64,000 nucleotides of DNA from Streptomyces sp. CGMCC 4.7035 (lineage in GTDB: Bacteria > Actinomycetota > Actinomycetes > Streptomycetales > Streptomycetaceae). Made by a program: the position numbers and the translations under genes. Numbering within the stretch: position 1 is the first letter of the stretch; every line of letters starts with the position of its first letter. A model generated the notes under the pieces. The model saw only the letters and a program-made list of their open reading frames with translations. It did no database searches and was not told where the DNA came from. Positions 1 through 8,193 of the stretch are shown here, piece by piece. The stretch lies in contig NZ_CP134053.1 in assembly GCF_031583065.1 (NCBI RefSeq), positions 620,001 through 684,000 on the forward strand, written 5' to 3'.

Positions 1-104
1 TCAGCCGCGTCAACCGCGCGTTCTTCAGCGTCAACGGGTTCATCGGGATTGCCCTGTTCGCGTGTGCCCTGCTGGATCTGTTGGTGCGCGGGCTGACGGT
101 CTAG
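1..104 (+). CDS. mqnP: UbiA-family prenyltransferase, C-terminal end only
   Basis: Only the last 33 codons are in the window, in frame to a TAG at 102-104. The tail is a hydrophobic segment (FIGIALFACALLDLLV) ending in RGLTV, as expected for the last membrane helix of a UbiA-type aromatic prenyltransferase. The identity rests mainly on context: UbiX follows at 565 and MqnE after it, and in Streptomyces a UbiD-UbiA-UbiX trio completes the futalosine menaquinone pathway by prenylating and decarboxylating 1,4-dihydroxy-6-naphthoate. The catalytic Asp-rich motifs lie outside the window, so the call is an inference. Confidence 0.6.
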   Translation, partial: SRVNRAFFSVNGFIGIALFACALLDLLVRGLTV

Positions 105-116
105 TGCCGCGGCACG

Positions 117-395
117 TCAGTGCGTCGAGACCTGGAAGCAGGCCACGTCGTACTGGGAGACCGAGTGGGGGTTGGTGGAGTTCTGGGGCTGTTCGCCCGC
201 GTAGTGGGTGCCGGCGACGCCATCGGGGTTGAACGCGGAGCCGGGGGCGCTCTGGGAATGTCCGGGGCGGCTGGGCTGGTCCTCGCAGGACTGGCCGGGC
301 TGGCCCCCGAACGCGGGCGCGGCGGCGACACCCGCTGCGCCGGTGACGAGCGCGATGGAAGCCAGTGCGAGGGCCGCACGCCTCAGGAGGTTCAT
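117..395 (-). CDS. Small secreted protein, unknown function
   Basis: Encodes 92 residues. A classic signal peptide (MNLLRRAALALASIALVTG, then AAGVAAAPAFG) leaves a mature peptide of about 65 residues with two cysteines (GQSCEDQPS and DVACFQVS) that could form one disulfide. The mature part is rich in Ser, Gln, Asn and Pro. The start ATG has a GGGGAGG Shine-Dalgarno just upstream; longer readings of this frame run through ubiX and are shadows. It lies antisense between the UbiA and UbiX genes and so interrupts an otherwise co-directional menaquinone set. No known domain is recognised; similar short exported peptides are common in Streptomyces. Confidence 0.75.
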   Translation of the reverse strand: MNLLRRAALALASIALVTGAAGVAAAPAFGGQPGQSCEDQPSRPGHSQSAPGSAFNPDGVAGTHYAGEQPQNSTNPHSVSQYDVACFQVSTH

Positions 396-564
396 GAGTG
401 CCTCCCCTTTCGCGGAGTACCTGTCCAAGGGAGTACCTGTCCATAGGTACGCAGGTAAGCCGGGAGGGGATTGCCCACCGGGAGGGCGTTGTCTGCAGCC
501 CGCGGGAATCGGCCCGCCCCCCTTGGCCGGTTCCCGCCCCGCGACGCCGGATAGGCTCGGTGTC

Positions 565-1254
565 GTGAACCCAGTCAAGCCAGGAGAGACGTCGCGTACG
601 CCTTGGATCGTGGGGGTGTCCGGCGCTTCCGGCACCCCGTATGCCGCTGCCGTGCTGCGCGCCCTGCTGGCCGCAGGTGAGAGTGTCGACCTCGTCGTCT
701 CCCGTGCCTCGCGGCTCACGCTGCTGGACGAGACCGGGATCGCCTTCCGGGACGCGCACTGGCGGGACGATCTGCGGGAGTGGCTGGGGCGGGGCGCCGA
801 CGGCAAGCCCGGGACGTTCCAGGTGGACGTCGACGGCGAGTGCGTACGGTACTGGAGCGCCGGTGACCTGGCCGCCGGGCCGTCCTCGGGGTCGTACCCC
901 GCGAAGGGGATGCTGATCGTGCCCGCCTCCACGTCCTGCGCGGCGGGGGTCGCTCTGGGGCTCTCGAAAGACCTGTTGCAGCGGGCCGCGAGCGTCACCC
1001 TCAAGGAGGGACGGCGGCTGGTCGTCGCCGTGCGGGAGACCCCGCTCAGCGGGCAGACCCTCAAGCATCTGGTGGCGCTGGACGAGGCGGGCGCGGTGGT
1101 GCTGCCGGCCTCCCCGGCGTTCTACGCGGGGGCGACGCACATCCAGGACCTGGTGGACTTCGTCGCGGGGCGGGTGCTGGACGCGGCCGGGGTGCCGCAC
1201 GGGCTGTACCGCCGGTGGGAGGGCGAACTCGGCGGCGGAACCCGTGGCACGTGA
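565..1254 (+). CDS. ubiX: UbiX-type flavin prenyltransferase
   Basis: Protein of 229 residues. UbiX makes prenylated FMN, the cofactor that a UbiD decarboxylase needs; in futalosine organisms the pair removes the carboxylate of the prenylated 1,4-dihydroxy-6-naphthoate. The family fingerprint GVSGASGTPYA is at about residues 17-27 (flavin binding), followed by the conserved PAS/T cluster MLIVPASTSCAAGVALGLS and RLVVAVRETPLS that bind phosphate and flavin. GTG at 565 is chosen because the fold begins about 15 residues later; upstream codons of the open frame belong to the antisense secreted-protein gene. It sits just downstream of the UbiA gene and ahead of mqnE. The matching UbiD would lie left of the window. 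Confidence 0.92.
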   Translation: MNPVKPGETSRTPWIVGVSGASGTPYAAAVLRALLAAGESVDLVVSRASRLTLLDETGIAFRDAHWRDDLREWLGRGADGKPGTFQVDVDGECVRYWSAGDLAAGPSSGSYPAKGMLIVPASTSCAAGVALGLSKDLLQRAASVTLKEGRRLVVAVRETPLSGQTLKHLVALDEAGAVVLPASPAFYAGATHIQDLVDFVAGRVLDAAGVPHGLYRRWEGELGGGTRGT

Positions 1255-1383
1255 CGTGACGCTCCCCTGAGCAGTCGCGTATCCGGGCAAGCGGAGCAGC
1301 AGAGCGACAAGCGGAGCAGCAGGGCAAGCAGCAGTACCACTCAGCACTTCAGGATCTCTTCAGACCTCTTCTGACCTCATCTA

Positions 1384-1857
1384 GTGGAAGGCTTCGATCG
1401 CATGGACGCGGTGGACAGGCAGCTCATCCAGGCCCTGAGGGAGAACGGCCGGGCCTCCTATGCGGAGCTGGGGCGCCTCGTCGGCCTGTCGGGACCCAGC
1501 GTCACCGACCGTATCAACCGCCTGGAGGCGGCCGGTGTCATCACCGGCTACCGCGCCACGGTGAACGCGGCCTCGCTCGGCCTCGGCGTCACCGCCCTCA
1601 TCGGCATCTCGCTCTCCGACGCGGCCGACCACGAGGACGTGGCGCGCCGCCTCAAGGACCTTCAGGAGATCGAGGACTGCTGGTTCATCGCCGGCGACGA
1701 CTCGTTCATGCTCAAGGTCCGCGCGAGCGACGTGGACGGTCTGGAGAAGACCATCCGACGGCTGTCCGGCACCAAGGGTGTCTCCCGTACGCGTACGACG
1801 ATCGTGCTCTCCACCAAGTGGGAGAACCGGGTGGGTGAGCTGCCGGAGGAGCGGTAG
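1384..1857 (+). CDS. Lrp/AsnC-family transcriptional regulator
   Basis: 157 residues from GTG 1384; an ATG at 1402 (MDAVDRQLIQAL) has a GGAAGG 10 bases upstream and may be the true start. The N-terminal helix-turn-helix (DRQLIQALRENGRASYAELG, then GLSGPSVTDRINRLEAAGVI) is typical of AsnC/Lrp DNA-binding domains. The C-terminal half (WFIAGDDSFMLKVRASDVDG) is the RAM/ligand-binding domain that forms dimers and octamers and senses amino acids or other small molecules. Its place between ubiX and mqnE suggests local regulation of menaquinone genes, but that is inference and no operator was identified. Confidence 0.9.
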   Translation: MEGFDRMDAVDRQLIQALRENGRASYAELGRLVGLSGPSVTDRINRLEAAGVITGYRATVNAASLGLGVTALIGISLSDAADHEDVARRLKDLQEIEDCWFIAGDDSFMLKVRASDVDGLEKTIRRLSGTKGVSRTRTTIVLSTKWENRVGELPEER

Positions 1858-1940
1858 GCGCGCGGCGCCGTATGGGGGCACCGTCCGTTCGGAGGGCGGG
1901 AGGTACGGTTGGGGGGTTCGTCCGGAGGAGAGGCAGAAGC

Positions 1941-3104
1941 ATGGATGTCGGGCTCAAGCGCGAGTTGGAGGACAAGGTCCGGGCCGGTGAGCGGCTGACC
2001 CGCGAGGACGGCATCGCGCTGTACGAGTCGGACGACCTGGCCTGGCTGGGCGGCCTCGCGCACGAGGTGCGGACCCGCAAGAACGGTGACGTGGTTCACT
2101 TCAACGTCAACCGTCACCTCAACATGACGAACGTGTGCACCGCTTCGTGCGCCTACTGCTCGTTCCAGCGCAAGCCGGGCGAGAAGGACGCGTACACGAT
2201 GCGCATCGAGGAGGCGGTCAAGCTCGCCAAGGCGATGGAGAGCGAGAACCTCACCGAGCTGCACATCGTCAACGGCCTGCACCCCAACCTGCCGTGGCGC
2301 TACTACCCGCGCTCGCTGCGCGAGTTGAAGGCCGCCCTGCCGAACGTCTCGCTGAAGGCGTTCACGGCCACGGAGATCCACCACTTCGAGACGATCTCGG
2401 GCCTGTCGGCCTCCGAGATCCTCGACGAGCTGATCGACGCGGGTCTGGAGTCGCTGACCGGCGGCGGCGCGGAGATCTTCGACTGGGAGGTCCGGCAGCA
2501 CATCGTCGACCACCGCACCCACTGGGAGGACTGGTCGCGCATCCACCGCCTGGCGCACGAGAAGGGTCTGAAGACCCCGTGCACCATGCTGTACGGCCAC
2601 ATCGAGGAGCCGCGCCACCGCGTGGACCATGTGCTGCGGCTGCGCGAACTCCAGGACGAGACCGGCGGCTTCCAGGTCTTCATCCCGCTGCGCTACCAGC
2701 ACGACTTCGTGGACATGAAGGACGGCAAGATCCGCAACCGCCTCCAGGCGCGGACGCAGATGGCGACGGGGGCCGAGGCGCTGAAGACCTTCGCGGTCTC
2801 CCGTCTCCTCTTCGACAACGTCCCGCACGTCAAGGTCTTCTGGGTGATGCACGGCGTGCAGACCGCGCAGCTGGCCCTCCAGCACGGCGCCGACGACATG
2901 GACGGCTCGGTCGTCGAGTACAAGATCACGCATGACGCGGACAACTACGGCACGCCGAACAAGCTGACCCGCGAGGACCTGCTCGACCTGATCCGTGACG
3001 CGGGTTTCCGGCCGGTGGAGCGCAACACGCGGTACGAGATCATCCGCGAGTACGACGGCCCGGACCCGGCGCGCCGGGACGAGCCGCAGCCGATGCGGGT
3101 GTGA
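1941..3104 (+). CDS. mqnE: Aminodeoxyfutalosine synthase
   Basis: 387-residue radical SAM enzyme that joins 3-[(1-carboxyvinyl)oxy]benzoate to SAM-derived adenosine to give aminodeoxyfutalosine, the second step of the futalosine menaquinone pathway. The radical SAM cluster motif CTASCAYC is at residues 66-73, and the SPASM-free architecture with HFNVNRHLNMTNVC just before it is specific to the MqnE/MqnC/CofH group. ATG at 1941 is preceded by GGAGGAGAGG. Length and the GGGAEIFDWEVR region agree with MqnE rather than MqnC, which is present separately at 18022. The GNAT gene follows after three bases, so the two are probably cotranscribed. Confidence 0.95.
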   Translation: MDVGLKRELEDKVRAGERLTREDGIALYESDDLAWLGGLAHEVRTRKNGDVVHFNVNRHLNMTNVCTASCAYCSFQRKPGEKDAYTMRIEEAVKLAKAMESENLTELHIVNGLHPNLPWRYYPRSLRELKAALPNVSLKAFTATEIHHFETISGLSASEILDELIDAGLESLTGGGAEIFDWEVRQHIVDHRTHWEDWSRIHRLAHEKGLKTPCTMLYGHIEEPRHRVDHVLRLRELQDETGGFQVFIPLRYQHDFVDMKDGKIRNRLQARTQMATGAEALKTFAVSRLLFDNVPHVKVFWVMHGVQTAQLALQHGADDMDGSVVEYKITHDADNYGTPNKLTREDLLDLIRDAGFRPVERNTRYEIIREYDGPDPARRDEPQPMRV

Positions 3105-3107
3105 CGC

Positions 3108-3632
3108 GTGGCTCTCGGTTTCGATCTCGACCCGGCCGTGACCCCCGCCCTGCGCGACGGCGTCCTCGACCTGTGGGCGGACGTCTCCAACGCGGGCGGG
3201 GCCGTGGGCTTCGTACCGCCGGTGACGCGGGAGGAGATACGCCCGGAGCTCGTCAAGCACCTGGCGGCGATGAGCGAGGGGCGTCACCGGCTGCTGGTCG
3301 GGTACGACGAGGACGGGCGGGTGGCCGCCACCGCGTTCTTCGCCTTCAACACACACCGGCTGATGACGCACTGGGTGTGGCTCTACACGGTGATGGTGCA
3401 TCCGCGGCACCAGGGCAAGGGGTACGGCCGGGAGCTGCTGGCCGCCGCGGCGGACGCGGCCCGTGACTTCGAGGGCGTCGAGGCGATACGGCTCACCTGC
3501 CGGGGCGGCATCGGCCTGGAGCGGTTCTACGGGTCCTGCGGCTACAAGGAGGTCGGCCGCGTGCCCGGTGCCATCAGGGTGGCGCCCGGGGACGACCGCG
3601 ACGACATCACGATGCTGCTGCCGCTGGAATGA
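3108..3632 (+). CDS. GNAT-family N-acetyltransferase
   Basis: 174 residues starting at GTG 3108, three bases after the mqnE stop and so almost certainly translated in the same message. The acetyl-CoA binding motif A is clear: VMVHPRHQGKGYGRELL at about residues 87-103, with the following GIGLERFYGSCGYKEVG as motif B. The acceptor is unknown. Coupling to mqnE is common in Streptomyces, but no role in menaquinone synthesis can be read from the sequence. Confidence 0.88.
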   Translation: MALGFDLDPAVTPALRDGVLDLWADVSNAGGAVGFVPPVTREEIRPELVKHLAAMSEGRHRLLVGYDEDGRVAATAFFAFNTHRLMTHWVWLYTVMVHPRHQGKGYGRELLAAAADAARDFEGVEAIRLTCRGGIGLERFYGSCGYKEVGRVPGAIRVAPGDDRDDITMLLPLE

Positions 3633-3737
3633 GTGAGGCCCCGCACACCCCCCTGCAAGACCGGGCGCCCGGCGTGCTTCACTGGACGGTGCCCTTTGGG
3701 ACTGTTCGGACTGTTCGAAACGGAAGAGTGGATTGAG

Positions 3738-4037
3738 ATGCTCCGCTACACGCTGATGCGCCTCGGTATTTTCGCGGGCTGCCTCGTGGTCGTCTGGGGC
3801 GCCGTCTACTCCGGGATCTTCCCGCGCGGCTTCGGCGACTCCAACTTCCTGTGGATCCTGCTGCTCGCCATGGTGCTCTCGGCACCGATCAGCTTCGTGG
3901 TGCTGCGCAGGGAGCGGGACCGGGCGTCCGTGCAGATCGTGCAGAGGGTCGACCGTGCCAAGGCCAACCTGGAGGCCAACCGCAGCCAGGAGGACGTGGC
4001 CGACGACACCGCCCGGGTGCAGGGCCAGACTTCTTGA
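3738..4037 (+). CDS. DUF4229 small membrane protein
   Basis: 99 residues from ATG 3738. Two membrane helices (about residues 8-26 and 37-55) are followed by a charged, probably cytoplasmic helix (LRRERDRASVQIVQRVDRAKANLE). The pattern and the opening MLRYTLMRLGIF match the actinobacterial DUF4229 family, usually found beside mqnE. The frame is open back to 3633, but the ATG with a preceding GAAGAGTGGA and the family start favour 3738. Function unknown. Confidence 0.85.
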   Translation: MLRYTLMRLGIFAGCLVVVWGAVYSGIFPRGFGDSNFLWILLLAMVLSAPISFVVLRRERDRASVQIVQRVDRAKANLEANRSQEDVADDTARVQGQTS

Positions 4038-4073
4038 CCTCTGCTTCAGCGGGCTGATCGTACGCTTGCCCGC

Positions 4074-4748
4074 ATGGGTTCCGTGAAGACCAAGCGGATG
4101 CCGCGGGCGGTCCGTGAGCGGCAGATGCTGGACGCCGCCGTGAAGACCTTCGGCCAACGCGGGTACATGGCCGCGTCCATGGACGAGATCGCCGAACTGG
4201 CAGGTGTGTCCAAGCCGTTGGTGTATCTCTACCTGAACTCCAAGGAAGACCTCTTCACCGCCTGCATCCGCCGCGAGGCCGCCGCGCTCACCGAGGCCGT
4301 GCGCTCGGGAGTGCGGCCCGGGCTCGGCGCCGACCGCCAACTCTGGGCAGGGGCACGTGCGTTCTTCACGCACACCGCGCAGAACCCGGACGGCTGGGCG
4401 ATCCTGCACCTCCAGGCCCGTACGCACGGCGAACCCTTCGCCGCCGAGGTCGCCGCGATGCGCGAGGAGATCGTCGCGTTCGTGACGCAGTTGATCGTGG
4501 TCGCCGCGCGTGAGGCCCACCGGGACCCGGACCTTCCGGAGCGCGAGGTCGCCGGGCTCGCCGAGGCGCTGGTCGGCGCCGCCGAGTCCCTCGCCGCCTG
4601 GGCCAACACCACCCCCGGGGTCTCCGCCCGGCAGGCCGCGGCGACCCTGATGAACTTCGCCTGGGCGGGCCTCGGCAACCTCATGGAGGGCCGTCCGTGG
4701 TCAGCCCCGGACGCTGACCAGGTCCTCTCGTTCGACGACAGGGCCTGA
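4074..4748 (+). CDS. TetR-family transcriptional regulator
   Basis: 224 residues. The N-terminal HTH (MLDAAVKTFGQRGYMAASMD, then ELAGVSKPLVYLYLNSKEDL at about residues 20-65) is a textbook TetR/AcrR DNA-binding domain; the remainder is an all-helical ligand and dimer domain with no assignable ligand. It is followed by its own hairpin terminator. The nearest plausible targets are the divergent MaoC/acyl-CoA synthetase genes, where a short palindrome occurs at 5919; TetR repressors of fatty-acid genes are well known in actinobacteria, but linking this one to them is inference. Confidence 0.92.
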   Translation: MGSVKTKRMPRAVRERQMLDAAVKTFGQRGYMAASMDEIAELAGVSKPLVYLYLNSKEDLFTACIRREAAALTEAVRSGVRPGLGADRQLWAGARAFFTHTAQNPDGWAILHLQARTHGEPFAAEVAAMREEIVAFVTQLIVVAAREAHRDPDLPEREVAGLAEALVGAAESLAAWANTTPGVSARQAAATLMNFAWAGLGNLMEGRPWSAPDADQVLSFDDRA

Positions 4749-4754
4749 GCGGGT

Positions 4755-4772
4755 GCGCCCCCAAAGGGGCGC
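4755..4772 (+). terminator. Hairpin terminator after the TetR gene
   Basis: Perfect 7-bp stem GCGCCCC / GGGGCGC around a CAAA loop, seven bases past the TetR stop codon. There is no U-run, as is usual for Streptomyces terminators. Confidence 0.65.
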
Positions 4773-4801
4773 GGAGCTGGGACATTGTGCGGCTCCGCCG
4801 C

Positions 4802-4940
4802 GATGGGGGTCCCCCCTGCTCATGGGGGTCCCCCTGCTCATGGGGGTCCCCCCTGCTCGAGCGAAGCCGAGAGCTTGGGGGAGAAGCCGAGAGCTTGGGG
4901 GAGAAGCCGAGAGCTTGGGGGAGAAGCCGAGAGCTTGGGG
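4802..4940. repeat. Two adjacent tandem repeat arrays between convergent genes
   Basis: First array: three 18-19 bp copies of a unit like CATGGGGGTCCCCCCTGCT (4802-4857); each contains the palindrome GGGGGTCCCCC. Second array: four 20-bp copies of GAGAAGCCGAGAGCTTGGGG (4861-4940), the first copy starting GCGAAG. Together they read as an expanded form of the CCCCC...CTCGAGCGAAGCCGAG...GGGGG hairpin that is scattered between Streptomyces genes and probably acts as a terminator or mRNA-end element. It lies between the ends of the TetR gene and the MaoC gene. Confidence 0.85.
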
Positions 4941-4995
4941 GAGCGACCAGCCACGACGCACCCGCAGGTGGCATACCGTCCTTCCAGCGGAGCGC

Positions 4996-5865
4996 TCAGG
5001 CCACGGACCGCGTCTCGCCGGTGAGGTGGAGCCTGTCCCCGTCGCGCAGCTCGAACCGTCCCCCGTCGGCCGCGTACGTGACGGTGCCCGGAAGCAGGAC
5101 GGGCGCCTTGAACTCCGCGCGCATGTGCACGGCGGCGCGGGCCGGCTGTTCAGCGAGACACCGGGCGACGGTCCACATGCCGTGCGCTATGGCCCGCGGG
5201 AAGCCGAAGAGACGGGCGGTGAGGGGATGCAGGTGAATGGGGTTGCGGTCCCCGGAGGCCGCCGCGTACCGCCGCCCGACGTCCCTGGCGAGGCGCCACT
5301 CGGCGAGGGCGGGGAGGGGCGGCGGCCGGTGGTCGTTCGTCGCGGGGGGAGTCCCGGTGGAGCTTCCGGGCGACCGGTGCCGCGCGAGATACGTGCTCCG
5401 TGACTCCCACACCAGCCGGTCCTCGATACGGGCCTCGGTGACGACGACGGCCTCGGTGCCGCGCCGATGGGGCGCCAACTCCGCCACGTACACACCGACT
5501 TCGTACTCCTGGGAGGGGGCGAGCGCCTCCCGCTGGGTGATCTCCACGGATGTGTGGACGAGCCCGAGGAGAGGGAGGGGGAACTCCCGGCCCGCCATGA
5601 TCCGCATGGCGAGCGGAAAGCCGAGGACATGCGGATAGGTGAGGGGCAGCGCGTCGACACCGGTGGGGAAGCCGCAGACGCGCTCGTAGGCCGCGAGGCG
5701 GTCGAGATCGATGCGGACGCCGGGGAGGACGAGGCGGGTACGGGGAAAACCGGCGTCGGGCCGGGGGCGCTTGAAGGGGGAGAGGAGGGCGCCACGGGCG
5801 AGGAGGGGGGCGAGTGCCGGGGACGCGCCGAGGGCCACGGTCGTCTTCGTCTCGCGGTCGGCCAT
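4996..5865 (-). CDS. MaoC-like dehydratase/hydratase
   Basis: 289 residues with a double hot-dog layout. The C-terminal half carries the hydratase-2 signature YAAASGDRNPIHLHPLTARL followed by GFPRAIAHGMW (about residues 200-232), with the catalytic Asp/Asn-His pair. The N-terminal half (MRIMAGREFPLPLLGLVHTS) resembles the second, non-catalytic hot dog of MaoC/FAS1-type proteins. Such enzymes hydrate or dehydrate 2-enoyl-CoA or ACP thioesters in lipid metabolism. The gene is divergent from an acyl-CoA synthetase, which supports a fatty-acyl role. ATG at 5865 is the only Met giving the complete first domain. Confidence 0.88.
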   Translation of the reverse strand: MADRETKTTVALGASPALAPLLARGALLSPFKRPRPDAGFPRTRLVLPGVRIDLDRLAAYERVCGFPTGVDALPLTYPHVLGFPLAMRIMAGREFPLPLLGLVHTSVEITQREALAPSQEYEVGVYVAELAPHRRGTEAVVVTEARIEDRLVWESRSTYLARHRSPGSSTGTPPATNDHRPPPLPALAEWRLARDVGRRYAAASGDRNPIHLHPLTARLFGFPRAIAHGMWTVARCLAEQPARAAVHMRAEFKAPVLLPGTVTYAADGGRFELRDGDRLHLTGETRSVA

Positions 5866-5918
5866 GGCCCGGCTCCCAGCTCGCTCGTCTGCGCACGTCT
5901 CTTTGCTCCGGAGTCAGG

Positions 5919-5931
5919 TTACCCTGGGTAA
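5919..5931. promoter_or_regulatory. Palindromic operator candidate upstream of the MaoC gene
   Basis: TTACCCTGGGTAA is a 13-bp perfect odd-centred palindrome 54 bp upstream of the MaoC start codon, in the 332-bp divergent gap shared with the acyl-CoA synthetase. Length and TTAC...GTAA ends suit a TetR-type dimer. The rest of this gap (5866-6197) shows no other convincing element apart from the AGGAG Shine-Dalgarno of the + strand gene. Confidence 0.4.
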
Positions 5932-6197
5932 GGCGATGTCAGGCGTACGAAGCGAGCAGGAGAGGCGGCCGTGGGAGACAGGTGTGAGAGCGGGGCGCAG
6001 AGGCTGCACAGCCCCGGCTCCGGACCATCTCCGGACCCTCCCCGAACCCGCACGGACTCCCCACGACAGGGCCGTACGATCACGGTTCTGACCGGCGGTA
6101 ACAGCGAGCCGCGCACCGCCGGTGAACGCCTCGGTGCGCACGGTGCGTACTTGATGCAGCAGAGCAGTGTGTAGCTGCAGGCCCCAGGAGCTGCCCC

Positions 6198-8135
6198 ATG
6201 CCGATCTCGTACTCGTCCGCACCCGTGCCCGCCTCCCCGGTGGATCTCGACTACGACGGCGGGCCTGTGCTCGTCGAACCGGAGACACGGCGGCTCAACG
6301 GGGAGGTGCGCGAGGCCTCCGTACCCGCACTGGTGCCACCGGTGACCCATGGCTCGCTCGCCGACCTGCCCTTCGAGAACGCGGACGCGGCGCCCGGCCA
6401 CCGGGTCCTCAGCCGCCGCGACGCGGACGGCCGCTGGACGGACGTGACGGCGGAACAGTTCGCGGACCAGGTACGGGCGTTGGCGAAAGGCCTGATCGCT
6501 GAGGGCCTGATGCCGGGCGACCGAATAGCCGTCATGGCGCGTACGACGTACGAGTGGACGCTCCTCGACTTCGCGGCGTGGGCCGCGGGCCTGGTCACGG
6601 TCCCCGTCTACCCCACTTCCTCGGTCTTCCAGATCCGCTGGATCCTCCAGGACTCGGGCGCGGTGGCCCTGGTGACGGAGACGGCCGGCCAGGCGGCGGC
6701 CCTGGGCCCGGAACGCAGCCGTCTGCCCGACCTGCGCCATGTGTGGGTGATCGAGAAGGAGCACGTGGAGCGCCTGGCGGAGCACGGGCAGTCGGTCCCC
6801 GACCAGGAGGTGTCCGTCCGCAGGGGCGTACTGGGCCCGGACACGCTGGCGACGCTCATCTACACCTCCGGCACCACGGGCCGCCCCAAGGGCTGTGCGC
6901 TGACGCACGGCAACTTCCTGGCGGAGGTGGACAACGCGGTGGAGCTGCTCTACCCGGTGTTCAAGGCGGATACGAAAGGCGAACCCTCCACGCTTCTGTT
7001 CCTGCCCCTGTCGCATGTCTTCGGCCGCATGGTGGCGATCGCCTGCGTCCGCGCCCGGGTACGGCTGGGCCACGCGCCGAGCCTGAAGGCGGACGACCTG
7101 CTGGCCGACCTGGCGGGCTTCAAGCCGACGTTCCTGCTGGCCATCCCGTACATGCTGGAGAAGGTCTACAACAACGCGCGGGCGGCGGCCGAGCGCGGCG
7201 GCCGGGCGGCGGTGTTCGACCGCGCGGCAGGCGTGGCCCGCCGCTACGGCGAGGCGCTGGAGTCCCGGCAGCACGGCTCGGGATCGGGCCCGGGCCGCGC
7301 CCTGAAGACGGCCCGCGCGTTCTACGACCCGCTCGTCTACCGCCGCATCCGCAACGCCCTGGGCGGCAAGGTCCGGCATGTCATCTGCGGCGGCTCGCCC
7401 CTGGGGCGCAATCTCGCAGCCTTCTACGCGGGCGCGGGCATCGAGATCTTCGAGGGCTACGGGCTGACCGAATCGACGGGCGCGGCCACGGTGACACCTC
7501 CGCTCAAGCCCCGCCTGGGCACGGTGGGCTGGCCACTGCCCGGTACGAAGGTCCGCATCGCGGCGGACGGCGAGGTGCTGCTGTCCGGCGGGCAGTTGCT
7601 CCGCGGCTACTGGGACCCCCACGCGGGCGGAGTGGTCCCGGCGGCCCCCGACGGCTGGCTCGCGACGGGCGACATCGGGCGCCTGGACGACGAGGGCTAT
7701 CTGACGATCACGGGCAGGAAGAAGGAGATCCTGATCACGGCAGGGGGCAAGAACGTGGCACCGGCTCCCCTGGAGAACTGGCTGCGCTCCCACCCCCTGA
7801 TCTCCCAGTGCATGGTGCTCGGCGACGGCCGCCCGTACGTGAGCGCGTTGATCACACTGGACCCGGACGGCCTCACCCACTGGCGCCAGATGAACGGCAA
7901 GCACCCGGTCCCGGCGAAACTCCTGCTGGAGGACGAGGAGCTGAACGCGGTCCTGCAACGCGCGGTGGACGAGGCCAACAAGATGGTCTCCCGCCCCGAG
8001 TCGATCCGCCGCTTCGCGGTCCTGCCCGTGGACTTCACGGAGGCGGCGGGCCATCTGACACCGTCGATGAAGCTGCGCCGGGAGGCGATCATGCGGGACT
8101 TCGCGGCGGAGGTGGAGGGTCTCTACGCGGGGTAG
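6198..8135 (+). CDS. Long-chain acyl-CoA synthetase (AMP-forming)
   Basis: 645 residues, the usual length for bacterial long-chain fatty-acid CoA ligases. The ATP/AMP signature YTSGTTGRPKGCALTHGNF is at about residues 221-239, the A5 motif EGYGLTESTG at about 420, and the hinge with the TGD motif (GWLATGDIGRLDDEGYLTIT) and GRKKEILITAGGKNVAP near 490-525. It activates fatty acids to acyl-CoA via acyl-AMP. The start ATG has AGGAG at the correct spacing. The divergent MaoC protein could act on the same acyl-CoA. The substrate range cannot be read from the sequence. Confidence 0.93.
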   Translation: MPISYSSAPVPASPVDLDYDGGPVLVEPETRRLNGEVREASVPALVPPVTHGSLADLPFENADAAPGHRVLSRRDADGRWTDVTAEQFADQVRALAKGLIAEGLMPGDRIAVMARTTYEWTLLDFAAWAAGLVTVPVYPTSSVFQIRWILQDSGAVALVTETAGQAAALGPERSRLPDLRHVWVIEKEHVERLAEHGQSVPDQEVSVRRGVLGPDTLATLIYTSGTTGRPKGCALTHGNFLAEVDNAVELLYPVFKADTKGEPSTLLFLPLSHVFGRMVAIACVRARVRLGHAPSLKADDLLADLAGFKPTFLLAIPYMLEKVYNNARAAAERGGRAAVFDRAAGVARRYGEALESRQHGSGSGPGRALKTARAFYDPLVYRRIRNALGGKVRHVICGGSPLGRNLAAFYAGAGIEIFEGYGLTESTGAATVTPPLKPRLGTVGWPLPGTKVRIAADGEVLLSGGQLLRGYWDPHAGGVVPAAPDGWLATGDIGRLDDEGYLTITGRKKEILITAGGKNVAPAPLENWLRSHPLISQCMVLGDGRPYVSALITLDPDGLTHWRQMNGKHPVPAKLLLEDEELNAVLQRAVDEANKMVSRPESIRRFAVLPVDFTEAAGHLTPSMKLRREAIMRDFAAEVEGLYAG

Positions 8136-8193
8136 AGACGGGCCGAGCCGGCCGTCCCCCGATCCGCTCAGTTGATCGGCCCGGTTGATCGGC

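Noticed and set aside
40..1347. Long minus-strand open frame across ubiX
   Set aside because: Shadow of ubiX in a high-GC genome; amino-acid content is Arg/Pro-rich with no domain or start site.
1662..4520. 952-codon minus-strand open frame
   Set aside because: Runs antisense through five well-supported genes; composition typical of a reverse-complement shadow.
4802..4940. CRISPR array
   Set aside because: Repeats are contiguous without unique spacers and no cas genes are present.
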